Shown here: positions 8,786 through 16,511 of the stretch, piece by piece
How positions within the stretch are numbered: position 1 is the stretch's first letter
Layout: each line of letters begins with the position of its first letter
Source: Acidovorax sp.
Lineage (GTDB): Bacteria; Pseudomonadota; Gammaproteobacteria; Burkholderiales; Burkholderiaceae_C
Assembly: GCF_027492855.1 (NCBI RefSeq)
Contig: NZ_JAPUDY010000051.1
Coordinates: 124,001-188,000, forward strand
Length of the DNA stretch: 64,000 nt
Direction of reading: 5' to 3'
Position numbers and translations under genes: made by a program
The notes under the pieces: model-generated
Database searches by the model: none
Told to the model about the DNA's origin: nothing
The model's input: the letters and a program-made list of their open reading frames with translations, nothing else

Positions 8786-10018
8786 ATGAAGATTGCCATC
8801 GTGGGCGCCGGGATCATCGGCGTCACCACTGCGTACGAACTGGCCCACGACGGCCATGAAGTCACCGTCTTTGAGCAGCGCAGCGCCGCGGCCGAAGAAG
8901 CCAGCTTTGCGACGGCGGGCCTGCTCGCCCCCCACCTGCTCAGCCCCTGGGCCGTGCCCGGATTCGGCCATGTAGTGCGGCTGATGGGCCCCCAGGCCAC
9001 GCTGCGCCTGGCGGGTGGGCTGACCCGCGACAACTGGGCCTGGCTGCGCCGCTGGCGCAGGGCCACACGTGCCAACAGCGCTCCGGCCGCCACCCTGGAG
9101 CGCTTGGCGCAATACAGCCAGGGGCGCCTGCAGGCCATTGCCAGCCAGCACGAACTCGACTTCGAAGCCAGCGAAGGGCGGTTGGTGCTGCTGCGCACCG
9201 AGCAAGAGCGCGCCCAGCTCCAACCCGCGTTGCAGGTGCTGCGCGACAGCGGCGTGGCCCTGTGCGAAATCGACGCCGACACGGCACGCCAGATCGAACC
9301 CGGCCTCTCGCCCGAGGCGCCGCTGGCAGGCGCCATCCACCTGCCCGACGCCCGCGCGGGCAATTGCCGCCTGTTTGCGCAGATGCTGCGCCAGGGCACC
9401 CAGGGCGCAGGCGTGCACTTTGTGTTCAACACCCGCGTCGAGCGCATCAGCAGCAGCCCCATCGGCGTGGCGCTGCAGGGCGAACCTGACTTGCGCCGTT
9501 TCGACGCCGTGGTGCTGTGCGCAGGCATGGCCTCGGCCACGCTGATGCCTGCACTGGGCCTGCACCTGCCGATGGCGGCGGTGTATGGCTACTCGGTCAG
9601 CGCGCCGCTGCGTGAAGCCACCCACGCCCCCCGCGCCAGCGTGGTGGACGCGGCCCAGCAAATCTCCATCACCCGCCTGGGGCAGCGCGTGCGCATTGCG
9701 GGCGGCGCCGAGCTGGCAGGTGCAGACGCCGAGCACCACACCGCTACCTTGCAGCGCCTGTACCGCACGCTCAACGACTGGTTTCCGGGCGGTGCACAAC
9801 TCTCATCGGGCCTGCAGATCTGGCGCGGTGCCCGCCCCTTGCTGCCCGACGGCGCCCCCGTGGTGGGCGCCAGCGGCGTGCCTGGCCTGTGGCTCAACAC
9901 CGGCCACGGCGCTAGCGGCTGGGCCCTGGCCTGCGGCAGCGCACGGGCCGTGGCCGACCTGATCGCCCAGCGCGAACCCGAGGTGTCGCTCGAAGGACTG
10001 GGGATGCGGCGGTTCTGA
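8786..10018 (+). CDS. FAD-dependent D-amino acid dehydrogenase family protein (DadA-like)
   Basis: Member of the DAO flavoprotein family that oxidatively deaminates amines or D-amino acids. The 410 residues begin with the FAD-binding Rossmann motif KIAIVGAGIIGVTTAYELAHDGHEVTVFEQ, and the C-terminal FAD-contact motif is visible as GLWLNTGHGASGWALACGSARAVADLI. The stretch TAGLLAPHLLSPWAVPG resembles DadA proteins. No signal peptide. The spacing to the upstream amidase suggests a common transcript. DadA itself converts D-alanine to pyruvate, but the real substrate here is unknown; a glycine/sarcosine oxidase-type activity is an alternative. Confidence 0.85.
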   Translation: MKIAIVGAGIIGVTTAYELAHDGHEVTVFEQRSAAAEEASFATAGLLAPHLLSPWAVPGFGHVVRLMGPQATLRLAGGLTRDNWAWLRRWRRATRANSAPAATLERLAQYSQGRLQAIASQHELDFEASEGRLVLLRTEQERAQLQPALQVLRDSGVALCEIDADTARQIEPGLSPEAPLAGAIHLPDARAGNCRLFAQMLRQGTQGAGVHFVFNTRVERISSSPIGVALQGEPDLRRFDAVVLCAGMASATLMPALGLHLPMAAVYGYSVSAPLREATHAPRASVVDAAQQISITRLGQRVRIAGGAELAGADAEHHTATLQRLYRTLNDWFPGGAQLSSGLQIWRGARPLLPDGAPVVGASGVPGLWLNTGHGASGWALACGSARAVADLIAQREPEVSLEGLGMRRF

Positions 10019-10070
10019 ACCCCAGGGCTGCGGCGCACAATGGCGAGTGCACTGCCGCGCACCTCGCCCC

Positions 10071-11600
10071 ATGTACCGCATCACCGCCCACCAGCCCCAC
10101 CCCCTGTTCAACACCGCCGCCACGCGCCGCCTGGAGCGGGAGGCGGCCGCAGCCCTGCCACCACACACCCTGATGCAGCGCGCCGGCCTGGCCGTGGCAC
10201 GGCTGGCCCAGGCCCTGGCGCCCCATGCCCGCACGGTGTGGATCGCCTGCGGCCCCAGCAACAACGGCGGCGACGGGCTGGAGGCCGCCATGCACTTGCA
10301 GCGCAGCGGCCGCCAGGTGGTCGTAACCTGGCTGGGCCACCCAGACACCGCCCCGGCAGACGCCAAAGCATCCTGGCAACGCGCCCAGGCCGCTGGCGTG
10401 TTGTGGGCCGATGCCGTCCCCGCTGATCTCGGCCCGAACGACCTGTGCATCGACGCCTTACTGGGCATAGGCGTTTCCTCATCGCCCAACGCACCTGCCC
10501 GCGAACCCGACGCACGGCTGCAAGCCTGCCTGCAGGCGCTGCAACACAGCCCCGCGCCGGTCTTGGCCGTGGACCTGCCCAGTGGGCTGGACGCCGACAC
10601 CGGCCAGTTCGCACCGGGCTTTGCCCCTGGCGCCACAAGCCCCCACAACAACCACCACCCGCGCCCGGCGCGCCATACGCTGAGCCTGCTGACCCTCAAG
10701 CCCGGCCTGTTCACCACCGCCGGGCGCGATGCCGCGGGCCAGGTGTGGCTGGACGACCTGGGCGCAGCCACCGGGCACGAGCCCCCCAACGCCTGGCTCT
10801 GCGGCCCCGCGCTGGCAGCCCCCCGCGCCCACGCCAGCCACAAGGGCAGCTATGGCGACGTGGCCGTGGTGGGTGGCGAGGGCCTGGCGGCGCGCGGCAT
10901 GGGCATGGCGGGCGCCGCCCTGCTGGCCGCATCGGCGGCGCTGCACAGCGGCGCGGGCCGGGTGCTGGTGGCTCTGCTCGACAACGGCCATCTTCAGCTC
11001 GACCTGGAGCAGCCCGAGCTGATGTTCCGCCGCTTCGAGGTCCTGGAGCTGGAGCAGCTCACCGTGGTCTGCGGCTGTGGCGGCGGGCAAGCCGTGGCGC
11101 CCGTGCTGCCCAAGCTCATCACCCGCGCGGCCCGCCTGGTTCTGGATGCCGACGCGCTCAACACTATCGCCACTGAAGCGGCCCTGCACGCGCTGGTGGT
11201 GGCACGCGGCCAGCATGGGCAGCCCACGGTCATCACCCCCCATCCGCTGGAGGCAGCCCGCCTGCTGGGCCTCACCACCGCCGAAGTCCAGGCCGACCGG
11301 CTGGGCGCCGCGCAGCAACTGGCGGACCAGTTCAACTGCGTGGCTGTGCTCAAAGGCTCAGGCACCGTGATCGCCGCGCCCGACCGCGTGCCCGCCATCA
11401 ACCCCACGGGCAATGCACGGCTGGCCACCGCAGGCACAGGCGATGTGCTGGCGGGCATGGTGGGCGCGCACCTGGCCGCCGGTGCCAGCGCCCTGCGCGC
11501 AGCGAGCGAAGCCGTGTACCAACATGGCCAGGCGGCCGATGCCTGGCCAGCGGGCCAGGCGCTGACAGCCAGTGCACTGGCGCGGCACGTGGGCGGTTGA
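10071..11600 (+). CDS. nnr: Bifunctional NAD(P)H-hydrate epimerase / ADP-dependent NAD(P)H-hydrate dehydratase
   Basis: Repairs damaged NAD(P)H: the N-terminal half epimerises R-NAD(P)HX and the C-terminal half dehydrates S-NAD(P)HX with ADP. The 509 residues match this fused (E. coli NnrD/E, YjeF) type. The N-domain shows WIACGPSNNGGDGLEAAMHL and a DALLGIG motif. The C-domain (from about 250) shows GSYGDVAVVGGEGLAARGM, VITPHPLEAARLLG and the catalytic/nucleotide motif ATAGTGDVLAGMVGAHLAAG. I chose the ATG at 10071 (MYRITAHQPHPLF), which gives the family-like start. It runs 53 bp after the flavoprotein gene on the same strand. Confidence 0.93.
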   Translation: MYRITAHQPHPLFNTAATRRLEREAAAALPPHTLMQRAGLAVARLAQALAPHARTVWIACGPSNNGGDGLEAAMHLQRSGRQVVVTWLGHPDTAPADAKASWQRAQAAGVLWADAVPADLGPNDLCIDALLGIGVSSSPNAPAREPDARLQACLQALQHSPAPVLAVDLPSGLDADTGQFAPGFAPGATSPHNNHHPRPARHTLSLLTLKPGLFTTAGRDAAGQVWLDDLGAATGHEPPNAWLCGPALAAPRAHASHKGSYGDVAVVGGEGLAARGMGMAGAALLAASAALHSGAGRVLVALLDNGHLQLDLEQPELMFRRFEVLELEQLTVVCGCGGGQAVAPVLPKLITRAARLVLDADALNTIATEAALHALVVARGQHGQPTVITPHPLEAARLLGLTTAEVQADRLGAAQQLADQFNCVAVLKGSGTVIAAPDRVPAINPTGNARLATAGTGDVLAGMVGAHLAAGASALRAASEAVYQHGQAADAWPAGQALTASALARHVGG

Positions 11601-11617
11601 TGGGCGGGTACCGGGAG

Positions 11618-12367
11618 TTACCCGAGCAGCGTGACCTGCCGCAGCGGCTTGAGCACACTCGATGGCGTCATGCCAAAGGTCTGGCGGAACATGCGGCTGA
11701 AATGCGCCGAGTCGGCAAAGTCACCATGCAGTGCCGCATCCGTCAGGCGCGGGCTGACCGCCAGCCCGGCCATGGCCAGCCGCACCTGCGACCACACGCG
11801 GTAGCTGCGCAGGCTCACGCCCATTTCGGCGCGGAACAAATGATTGAAGCGCGAAGCGGACAGTTGCGCCACAGATGCCAGCCCCGCCCGCGCCAGGCGC
11901 CCCTGCTCCTCTTGCGGGCGGCGCAGGAACTGCAGGCTGCGGGCCACGCGCGGGTCGAGCGGGGGGCCGGCCTCCAGCAGGTGGCAATGCAGAAGGGACG
12001 GTAGATCAAAGGCGTGTAGACAAGCGTCCATAGCGGCACGGGTGCGCACGGGCGCCGCCACATCCAGCAACACCCCGCCTTGCCGCTGGAAAATGTTGCG
12101 CAGGCTGCGCGCCTCCAGCGAATCCGGCTCCAGGTACACCAGCGCCACCACCTCGCCGCAAGGGTCGAACAGATGCTCCACGCCCGCATCCACCAGCGCG
12201 CTGTGGCAGGTCTCCACCCGCCCCGGCCCCCAGTGCAAAGCAAACCGGCCCGAGAGCCCCATCAGCAACACAGGCGATGCATGGCAATGCCAGCCCGTGG
12301 CCGGGATCTCACCCATATACAGCGCCCGGTCAGCGCCCAGCGTCAGGGTGTTCGTTCGCTGCGGCAT
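11618..12367 (-). CDS. AraC family transcriptional regulator
   Basis: DNA-binding regulator of 249 residues. The N-terminal half looks like an AraC-type cupin sensor domain, with GEIPATGWHCHASPVLLMGL near the start. The C-terminal 100 residues carry two helix-turn-helix units: LARAGLASVAQLSASRFNHLFRAEMG, then the second with DAALHGDFADSAHFSRMFRQTFGMTPSS, the classic AraC consensus. It is convergent with the nnr gene (18 bp apart) and divergent from the alpha/beta hydrolase at 12502, about 135 bp away, so that hydrolase is the most likely target. The ligand is unknown. Confidence 0.9.
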   Translation of the reverse strand: MPQRTNTLTLGADRALYMGEIPATGWHCHASPVLLMGLSGRFALHWGPGRVETCHSALVDAGVEHLFDPCGEVVALVYLEPDSLEARSLRNIFQRQGGVLLDVAAPVRTRAAMDACLHAFDLPSLLHCHLLEAGPPLDPRVARSLQFLRRPQEEQGRLARAGLASVAQLSASRFNHLFRAEMGVSLRSYRVWSQVRLAMAGLAVSPRLTDAALHGDFADSAHFSRMFRQTFGMTPSSVLKPLRQVTLLG

Positions 12368-12501
12368 AGCCCAAACCTACAAGTCTTGAAGCACGGCTCT
12401 CGGTAGCCTTGCCCGGGCCATGTGCGTGCCGCCAAGCACGGCGCGCTGCGGCAGGCCAACGCCCGCACGTCGCCCTTACTTTTCTTTCTGGAGACTGGGT
12501 C

Positions 12502-13542
12502 TTGAAACGCATTGCCTTCTTTTCTGTTGCCGCCGCCCTCGCCCTCAGCGGCGTGGGTTTCTACTACGGCGCCCCGTCGCTGCTGGAGGAGCCCCTGCTC
12601 CACCTCAACCGCAGCCTCTCGGGCATGGAGGAAAAAACCACCACCGCCGCGCTACACACCATCCACTACCTGGACAGCGGTGCGCCATCCCAGCCAGCGC
12701 CCACAAACCCAGGAACGACACCCCTGGTGCTGCTGCACGGCATTTTTGCGGAGAAGGACCATTGGGTGGATTTTGCGCGTCCCCTCACCGGCCAGTACCG
12801 GGTGGTTGCCCCAGACTTCCCCGGTTTTGGCGAGAGCACGCGGCTGGACGACCAACCCTATGACTACGCCGCCCACACCCAGCGCCTGGGCGCATTGCTG
12901 GACACGCTGGGCATCGAAAAGGCCCACCTCGCAGGCAACTCCATGGGCGGCACCATCGCCGCGCTGTTTGCGCTGCAGCACCCCGAGCGCGTGGCCAGCG
13001 TGGCCTTCATCGGCGCACCCCACGGCATCCGCTCGCCCAAGCCCAGCACCATGGACCGGCTCATCGACACCGGGCAGCGCCCGCTGGTCGCCCACGACGC
13101 CGCTGCCTTCGGCGCCATGATGGACCTGGTGTTTGAAAAGCGCCCCTTCCTGCCCTACCCCATCCTGCACGCCACCGAGCAGGCAGCGCTGCGCAACGCG
13201 CCATCGAACACCCGCCTGTGGGACGCTCAGCTCAAGGACCGCTACCTGCTGGAACAACGGCTGGGCGATCTGCAGAAGCACCCCGTGCTCGCGCTGTGGG
13301 GCGACAGCGACCGCGTGTTCGATCGTTCGGGCCTGCTGTCCTTGCAGAAGCTGTTGCCCCAGGCACAACTGGAAGCCCTGCCCGGCATCGGCCATCTGCC
13401 CATGATGGAAGCTCCCGCCGACACGGCGCAGCGGTATGCGCGTTTTCTGGAGGGCTCTGCCTCATCCAACGCACCGGCACACCAGAAAATTCAAATAAAA
13501 ATAGCTGCTACCGCCCGTCCATCAAGCGGTAGCAGCTATTAA
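12502..13542 (+). CDS. Alpha/beta hydrolase (lipase-like), membrane-anchored or exported
   Basis: The 346-residue protein starts with a hydrophobic segment (KRIAFFSVAAALALSGVGFYYG), a signal peptide or N-terminal anchor, so it probably acts in the periplasm or at the membrane. The alpha/beta hydrolase fold is clear: oxyanion region VLLHGIFAEKDHW, nucleophile elbow LAGNSMGGTIAAL, acid WGDSDRVFD and catalytic His in GIGHLPMMEAP. I chose the TTG at 12502 because GGAG precedes it at 9 bp; no ATG gives a better N-terminus. The last approximately 17 codons (IQIKIAATARPSSGSSY) come from a dispersed repeat, so the native C-terminus is probably close to the sequence ALPG...RFLEGSASSNAP. Confidence 0.86.
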   Translation: MKRIAFFSVAAALALSGVGFYYGAPSLLEEPLLHLNRSLSGMEEKTTTAALHTIHYLDSGAPSQPAPTNPGTTPLVLLHGIFAEKDHWVDFARPLTGQYRVVAPDFPGFGESTRLDDQPYDYAAHTQRLGALLDTLGIEKAHLAGNSMGGTIAALFALQHPERVASVAFIGAPHGIRSPKPSTMDRLIDTGQRPLVAHDAAAFGAMMDLVFEKRPFLPYPILHATEQAALRNAPSNTRLWDAQLKDRYLLEQRLGDLQKHPVLALWGDSDRVFDRSGLLSLQKLLPQAQLEALPGIGHLPMMEAPADTAQRYARFLEGSASSNAPAHQKIQIKIAATARPSSGSSY

Positions 13543-13544
13543 TT
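13486..13544 (+). repeat. Dispersed short repeat, copy C, forming the 3' end of the hydrolase gene
   Basis: Contains a perfect 15-bp inverted repeat: AATAGCTGCTACCGC (13500-13514) and GCGGTAGCAGCTATT (13526-13540), with an 11-base loop. The core matches the other copies although the stem bases (ACCGC/GCGGT) have changed in a compensating way. The TAA stop of the hydrolase gene lies in its right arm. Confidence 0.85.
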
Positions 13545-13591
13545 AGTGAGCAATCTGATGCAGTAGCGAGCGCCCTGGGGGTCGTGAGCGA

Positions 13592-15922
13592 TCATCCCCG
13601 GTGTGGCTTGCGCGCCTTGCCTTTGCTGGACTTGCCCGCTACCGCTTTCTTGACCGAAGCCTTCAGCGACTGGATGGGCGAACGCGCCGCACGCTCGCGG
13701 GTCAGGCCCGCCTTCTCGGTGACCGACATCGCAGCACCTTTGTCTGCCTTGCGGCCACTCGCACGGCCACCGGCCTTGCGTGCGCCGCCGCCTGCGCCGT
13801 CAGGGCCCATGCCCTTGTCCTTGAGCGCGCGGCCCAGCAGCTCCTCGCCCTCGCGCACCAGACGGAAGTCGATCTTGCGCCCGTCCAGATCGACGCGGCT
13901 GACCTGCACCCGTACACGTGCACCGATGGCATAACGGATACCGGTGCGCTCGCCACGCAGTTCCTGGCGTGCTTCGTCGAACTTGAAGTATTCGCCGCCC
14001 AGCTCGGTGATGTGCACCAGGCCTTCGACGTACATCGCATCCAGAGTGACGAAGATGCCGAAGCTGGTCGCTGCGCTGACGACGCCGCTGTATTCCTCGC
14101 CCAGGTGCTCGCGCATGTATTTGCACTTGAGCCAGGCTTCCACATCGCGGCTGGCCTCGTCGGCACGGCGTTCGTTGGCACTGCAGTGCAGGCCCGCAGC
14201 CTCCCAGGCCTGAACCTCGCGGCTCGGTGGTTTCACCTCTTTGCGCGGCTGGGTGCCAGGCGCGGCCACGCGCGCGGCCAGGCGCTTGGCGAGCTTGGCG
14301 TGCGCCTCGCCGGGGGTGGGCAGCGACGGCAGCTTGTACTGGGTCTTGCTGAGAATGGCCTTGATGACCCGGTGCACCAGCAAGTCCGGGTAGCGCCGGA
14401 TGGGGCTGGTGAAGTGCGTATAGGCGTCGAACGCCAAACCAAAGTGGCCGCTGTTGATGGGCGTGTAGATGGCCTGCTGCATGGAGCGCAGCAGCATGGT
14501 GTGGATCTGCTGCGCGTCGGGCCGCTCCTTGGTGGCCTCGGCAATCGCCTGGAACTCGGCGGGCTTGGGATCGTCGCCAATCGTCATGCCCACGGCCATG
14601 GCCTTGAGGTAATTGCGCAGGATCTCCTGCTTCTCGGGCGTGGGGCCTTCGTGCACACGGAACAGGCCGGGCTGGCCGCCCTGGGCGATGAAGTCGGCGC
14701 TGCACACGTTGGCGGCGAGCATGGCTTCTTCGATGAGCTTGTGTGCATCGTTGCGGGTGCGCGGCACGATTTTTTCGATGCGGCCGTTTTCGTCGCAGAC
14801 GATCTGCGTCTCGGTGGTTTCAAAATCCACCGCGCCACGCTGCTTGCGCGCAATGAGCAACGCCCGGTACACGTCGTGCAGGTTCAACAAATCCTTCACG
14901 CGGTCCTTGCGCTTGCTGGCCTCGGGGCCGCGCGTGTTGGCCAATATCGCCGCCACCTCGGTGTAAGTAAAGCGCGCGTGGCTGAACATCACGGCCGGGT
15001 AAAACTGGTAGGCATGCACCTCGCCCTTGGCCGTGACCAGCATGTCGCAAACCATGCACAGGCGCTCCACATCGGGGTTGAGCGAGCACAGGCCATTGCT
15101 GAGCTTCTCTGGCAGCATGGGGATCACGCGGCGCGGGAAATACACGCTGGTGGCGCGGTCATAGGCGTCGATGTCGATGGGGCTGCCGGTCTCCACATAG
15201 TGGCTCACGTCGGCAATGGCCACAAGCAAGCGCCAGCCCTTGCTGCGCCCAACCTTCGCGGGCTCGCAGTACACGGCGTCGTCGAAGTCGCGCGCGTCTT
15301 CACCGTCGATGGTGACCAGAGGCACGTCGGTCAGGTCCACGCGGCGCTTCTTGTCCTGGGCGCGCACCTTGTCGGGCAGCTCTTTGGCTTGCGCCAGGCC
15401 TTCCGCCGAAAACTCGTGCGGCACGCCATACTTGCGCACAGCAATTTCGATCTCCATGCCGGGGTCATCGACCTCGCCCAGCACTTCGGTGATGCGGCCC
15501 ACGGGCTGGCCGAACAGCGCGGGCGGTTCGGTCAATTCGACGACGACGACCTGCCCAGGTTTGGCCGCGCCAGTGGCGCCCTTGGGGATCAACACATCCT
15601 GGCCGTAGCGTTTGTCCTCGGGCGCTACCAGCCAAACACCGCTTTCCTGCAGCAGGCGGCCAATGATGGGCTGGGGCGGGCGTTCGATGATCTCGACCAC
15701 GCGGCCTTCGGGACGGCCACGGCGGTCTTGGCGCACGATGCGCACGCGCACACGGTCCTTGTGCAGAACAGCGCGCATTTCGTTGGGGGGGATGTAAATG
15801 TCGCCTTCGCCATCGTCGCGGATGACAAAACCGTGTCCATCACGGTGCCCCTGCACGCTGCCTTCAATCTCGTCCGACAAATGCGCGGACTGCGCGCCGG
15901 GGGTGGTTTTTTTGTTATACAA
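13592..15922 (-). CDS. rnr: Ribonuclease R
   Basis: 3'-to-5' processive exoribonuclease that degrades structured RNA and takes part in rRNA quality control. With the TTG start at 15922 it has 776 residues, in the usual range. Cold-shock-like domains come first (VQGHRDGHGFVIRDDGEGDIYIPPNEM), then the RNB catalytic domain with VTIDGEDARDFDDAVY and YTHFTSPIRRYPDLLVHR, then the S1 domain (YSGVVSAATSFGIFVTLDAMYVEGLVHI) and a Lys/Arg-rich tail of about 65 residues. The start is uncertain: the frame stays open upstream through the antisense of tRNA-Leu, which cannot be coding. TTG (MYNKKTTPGAQ) is the first plausible codon downstream of the tRNA. Confidence 0.9.
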   Translation of the reverse strand: MYNKKTTPGAQSAHLSDEIEGSVQGHRDGHGFVIRDDGEGDIYIPPNEMRAVLHKDRVRVRIVRQDRRGRPEGRVVEIIERPPQPIIGRLLQESGVWLVAPEDKRYGQDVLIPKGATGAAKPGQVVVVELTEPPALFGQPVGRITEVLGEVDDPGMEIEIAVRKYGVPHEFSAEGLAQAKELPDKVRAQDKKRRVDLTDVPLVTIDGEDARDFDDAVYCEPAKVGRSKGWRLLVAIADVSHYVETGSPIDIDAYDRATSVYFPRRVIPMLPEKLSNGLCSLNPDVERLCMVCDMLVTAKGEVHAYQFYPAVMFSHARFTYTEVAAILANTRGPEASKRKDRVKDLLNLHDVYRALLIARKQRGAVDFETTETQIVCDENGRIEKIVPRTRNDAHKLIEEAMLAANVCSADFIAQGGQPGLFRVHEGPTPEKQEILRNYLKAMAVGMTIGDDPKPAEFQAIAEATKERPDAQQIHTMLLRSMQQAIYTPINSGHFGLAFDAYTHFTSPIRRYPDLLVHRVIKAILSKTQYKLPSLPTPGEAHAKLAKRLAARVAAPGTQPRKEVKPPSREVQAWEAAGLHCSANERRADEASRDVEAWLKCKYMREHLGEEYSGVVSAATSFGIFVTLDAMYVEGLVHITELGGEYFKFDEARQELRGERTGIRYAIGARVRVQVSRVDLDGRKIDFRLVREGEELLGRALKDKGMGPDGAGGGARKAGGRASGRKADKGAAMSVTEKAGLTRERAARSPIQSLKASVKKAVAGKSSKGKARKPHRG

Positions 15923-15941
15923 TCTGAGTCTTTCCTGAAAT

Positions 15942-16026
<85 letters not shown>

Positions 16027-16063
16027 AGTTTAACGAGAACCAGTGCTGGTTTTCAAAATATTC

Positions 16064-16093
16064 AAGCCGCTGTACCCACAGCGGCTTTTTTAT
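16064..16093 (+). terminator. Rho-independent terminator after first tRNA-Leu
   Basis: Perfect stem AAGCCGCTGT/ACAGCGGCTT with ACCC loop, followed by TTTTTATTTTT. It ends the first tRNA-Leu transcript, so the second copy must have its own promoter. Confidence 0.9.
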
Positions 16094-16255
16094 TTTTCAA
16101 GCACTCCCATCTGGCACCCTTCCCAGCTCTCTCAAACCAGTGTGCGAAGCTACATTCGCAGAGCGAGCCAGCCCCTCCCCGCATGCACGCGCAACGCCAT
16201 CACGCACCATTTCAAAAATTTCGGCAAACTGGCCAGAGCCTTCGAAAAAGCGTTC

Positions 16256-16261
16256 TATAAT
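16256..16261 (+). promoter_or_regulatory. -10 box for second tRNA-Leu
   Basis: A perfect TATAAT lies 18 bp before the second tRNA-Leu. No good -35 box is seen 17 bp upstream, as is common for strong stable-RNA promoters with upstream elements. The adjacent terminator of copy 1 supports the need for an independent promoter. Confidence 0.6.
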
Positions 16262-16278
16262 TCAAAGCTGATCTGAAA

Positions 16279-16363
<85 letters not shown>

Positions 16364-16370
16364 AACATAG

Positions 16371-16403
16371 AAAAAGGCCGTTGCAATCGCAACGGCCTTT
16401 TTT
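16371..16403 (+). terminator. Rho-independent terminator after second tRNA-Leu
   Basis: Perfect 14-bp stem AAAAAGGCCGTTGC/GCAACGGCCTTTTT with AATC loop, followed by TTTTTTG and TTTTTG. The T-tract on the other strand also makes it usable as the end of a minus-strand transcript, such as that of the DUF349 gene, whose stop lies 109 bp upstream of it in minus orientation. Confidence 0.9.
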
Positions 16404-16511
16404 GTTTTTGGCACCGCATGATTCTGCCAATGCCAGAGCCGCCAAGGCGGCCCCGCCATCCGCGCATACGCAGCGCACCCGCAAGGGCCGCTGCGTACAA
16501 GACCCGCCCGC

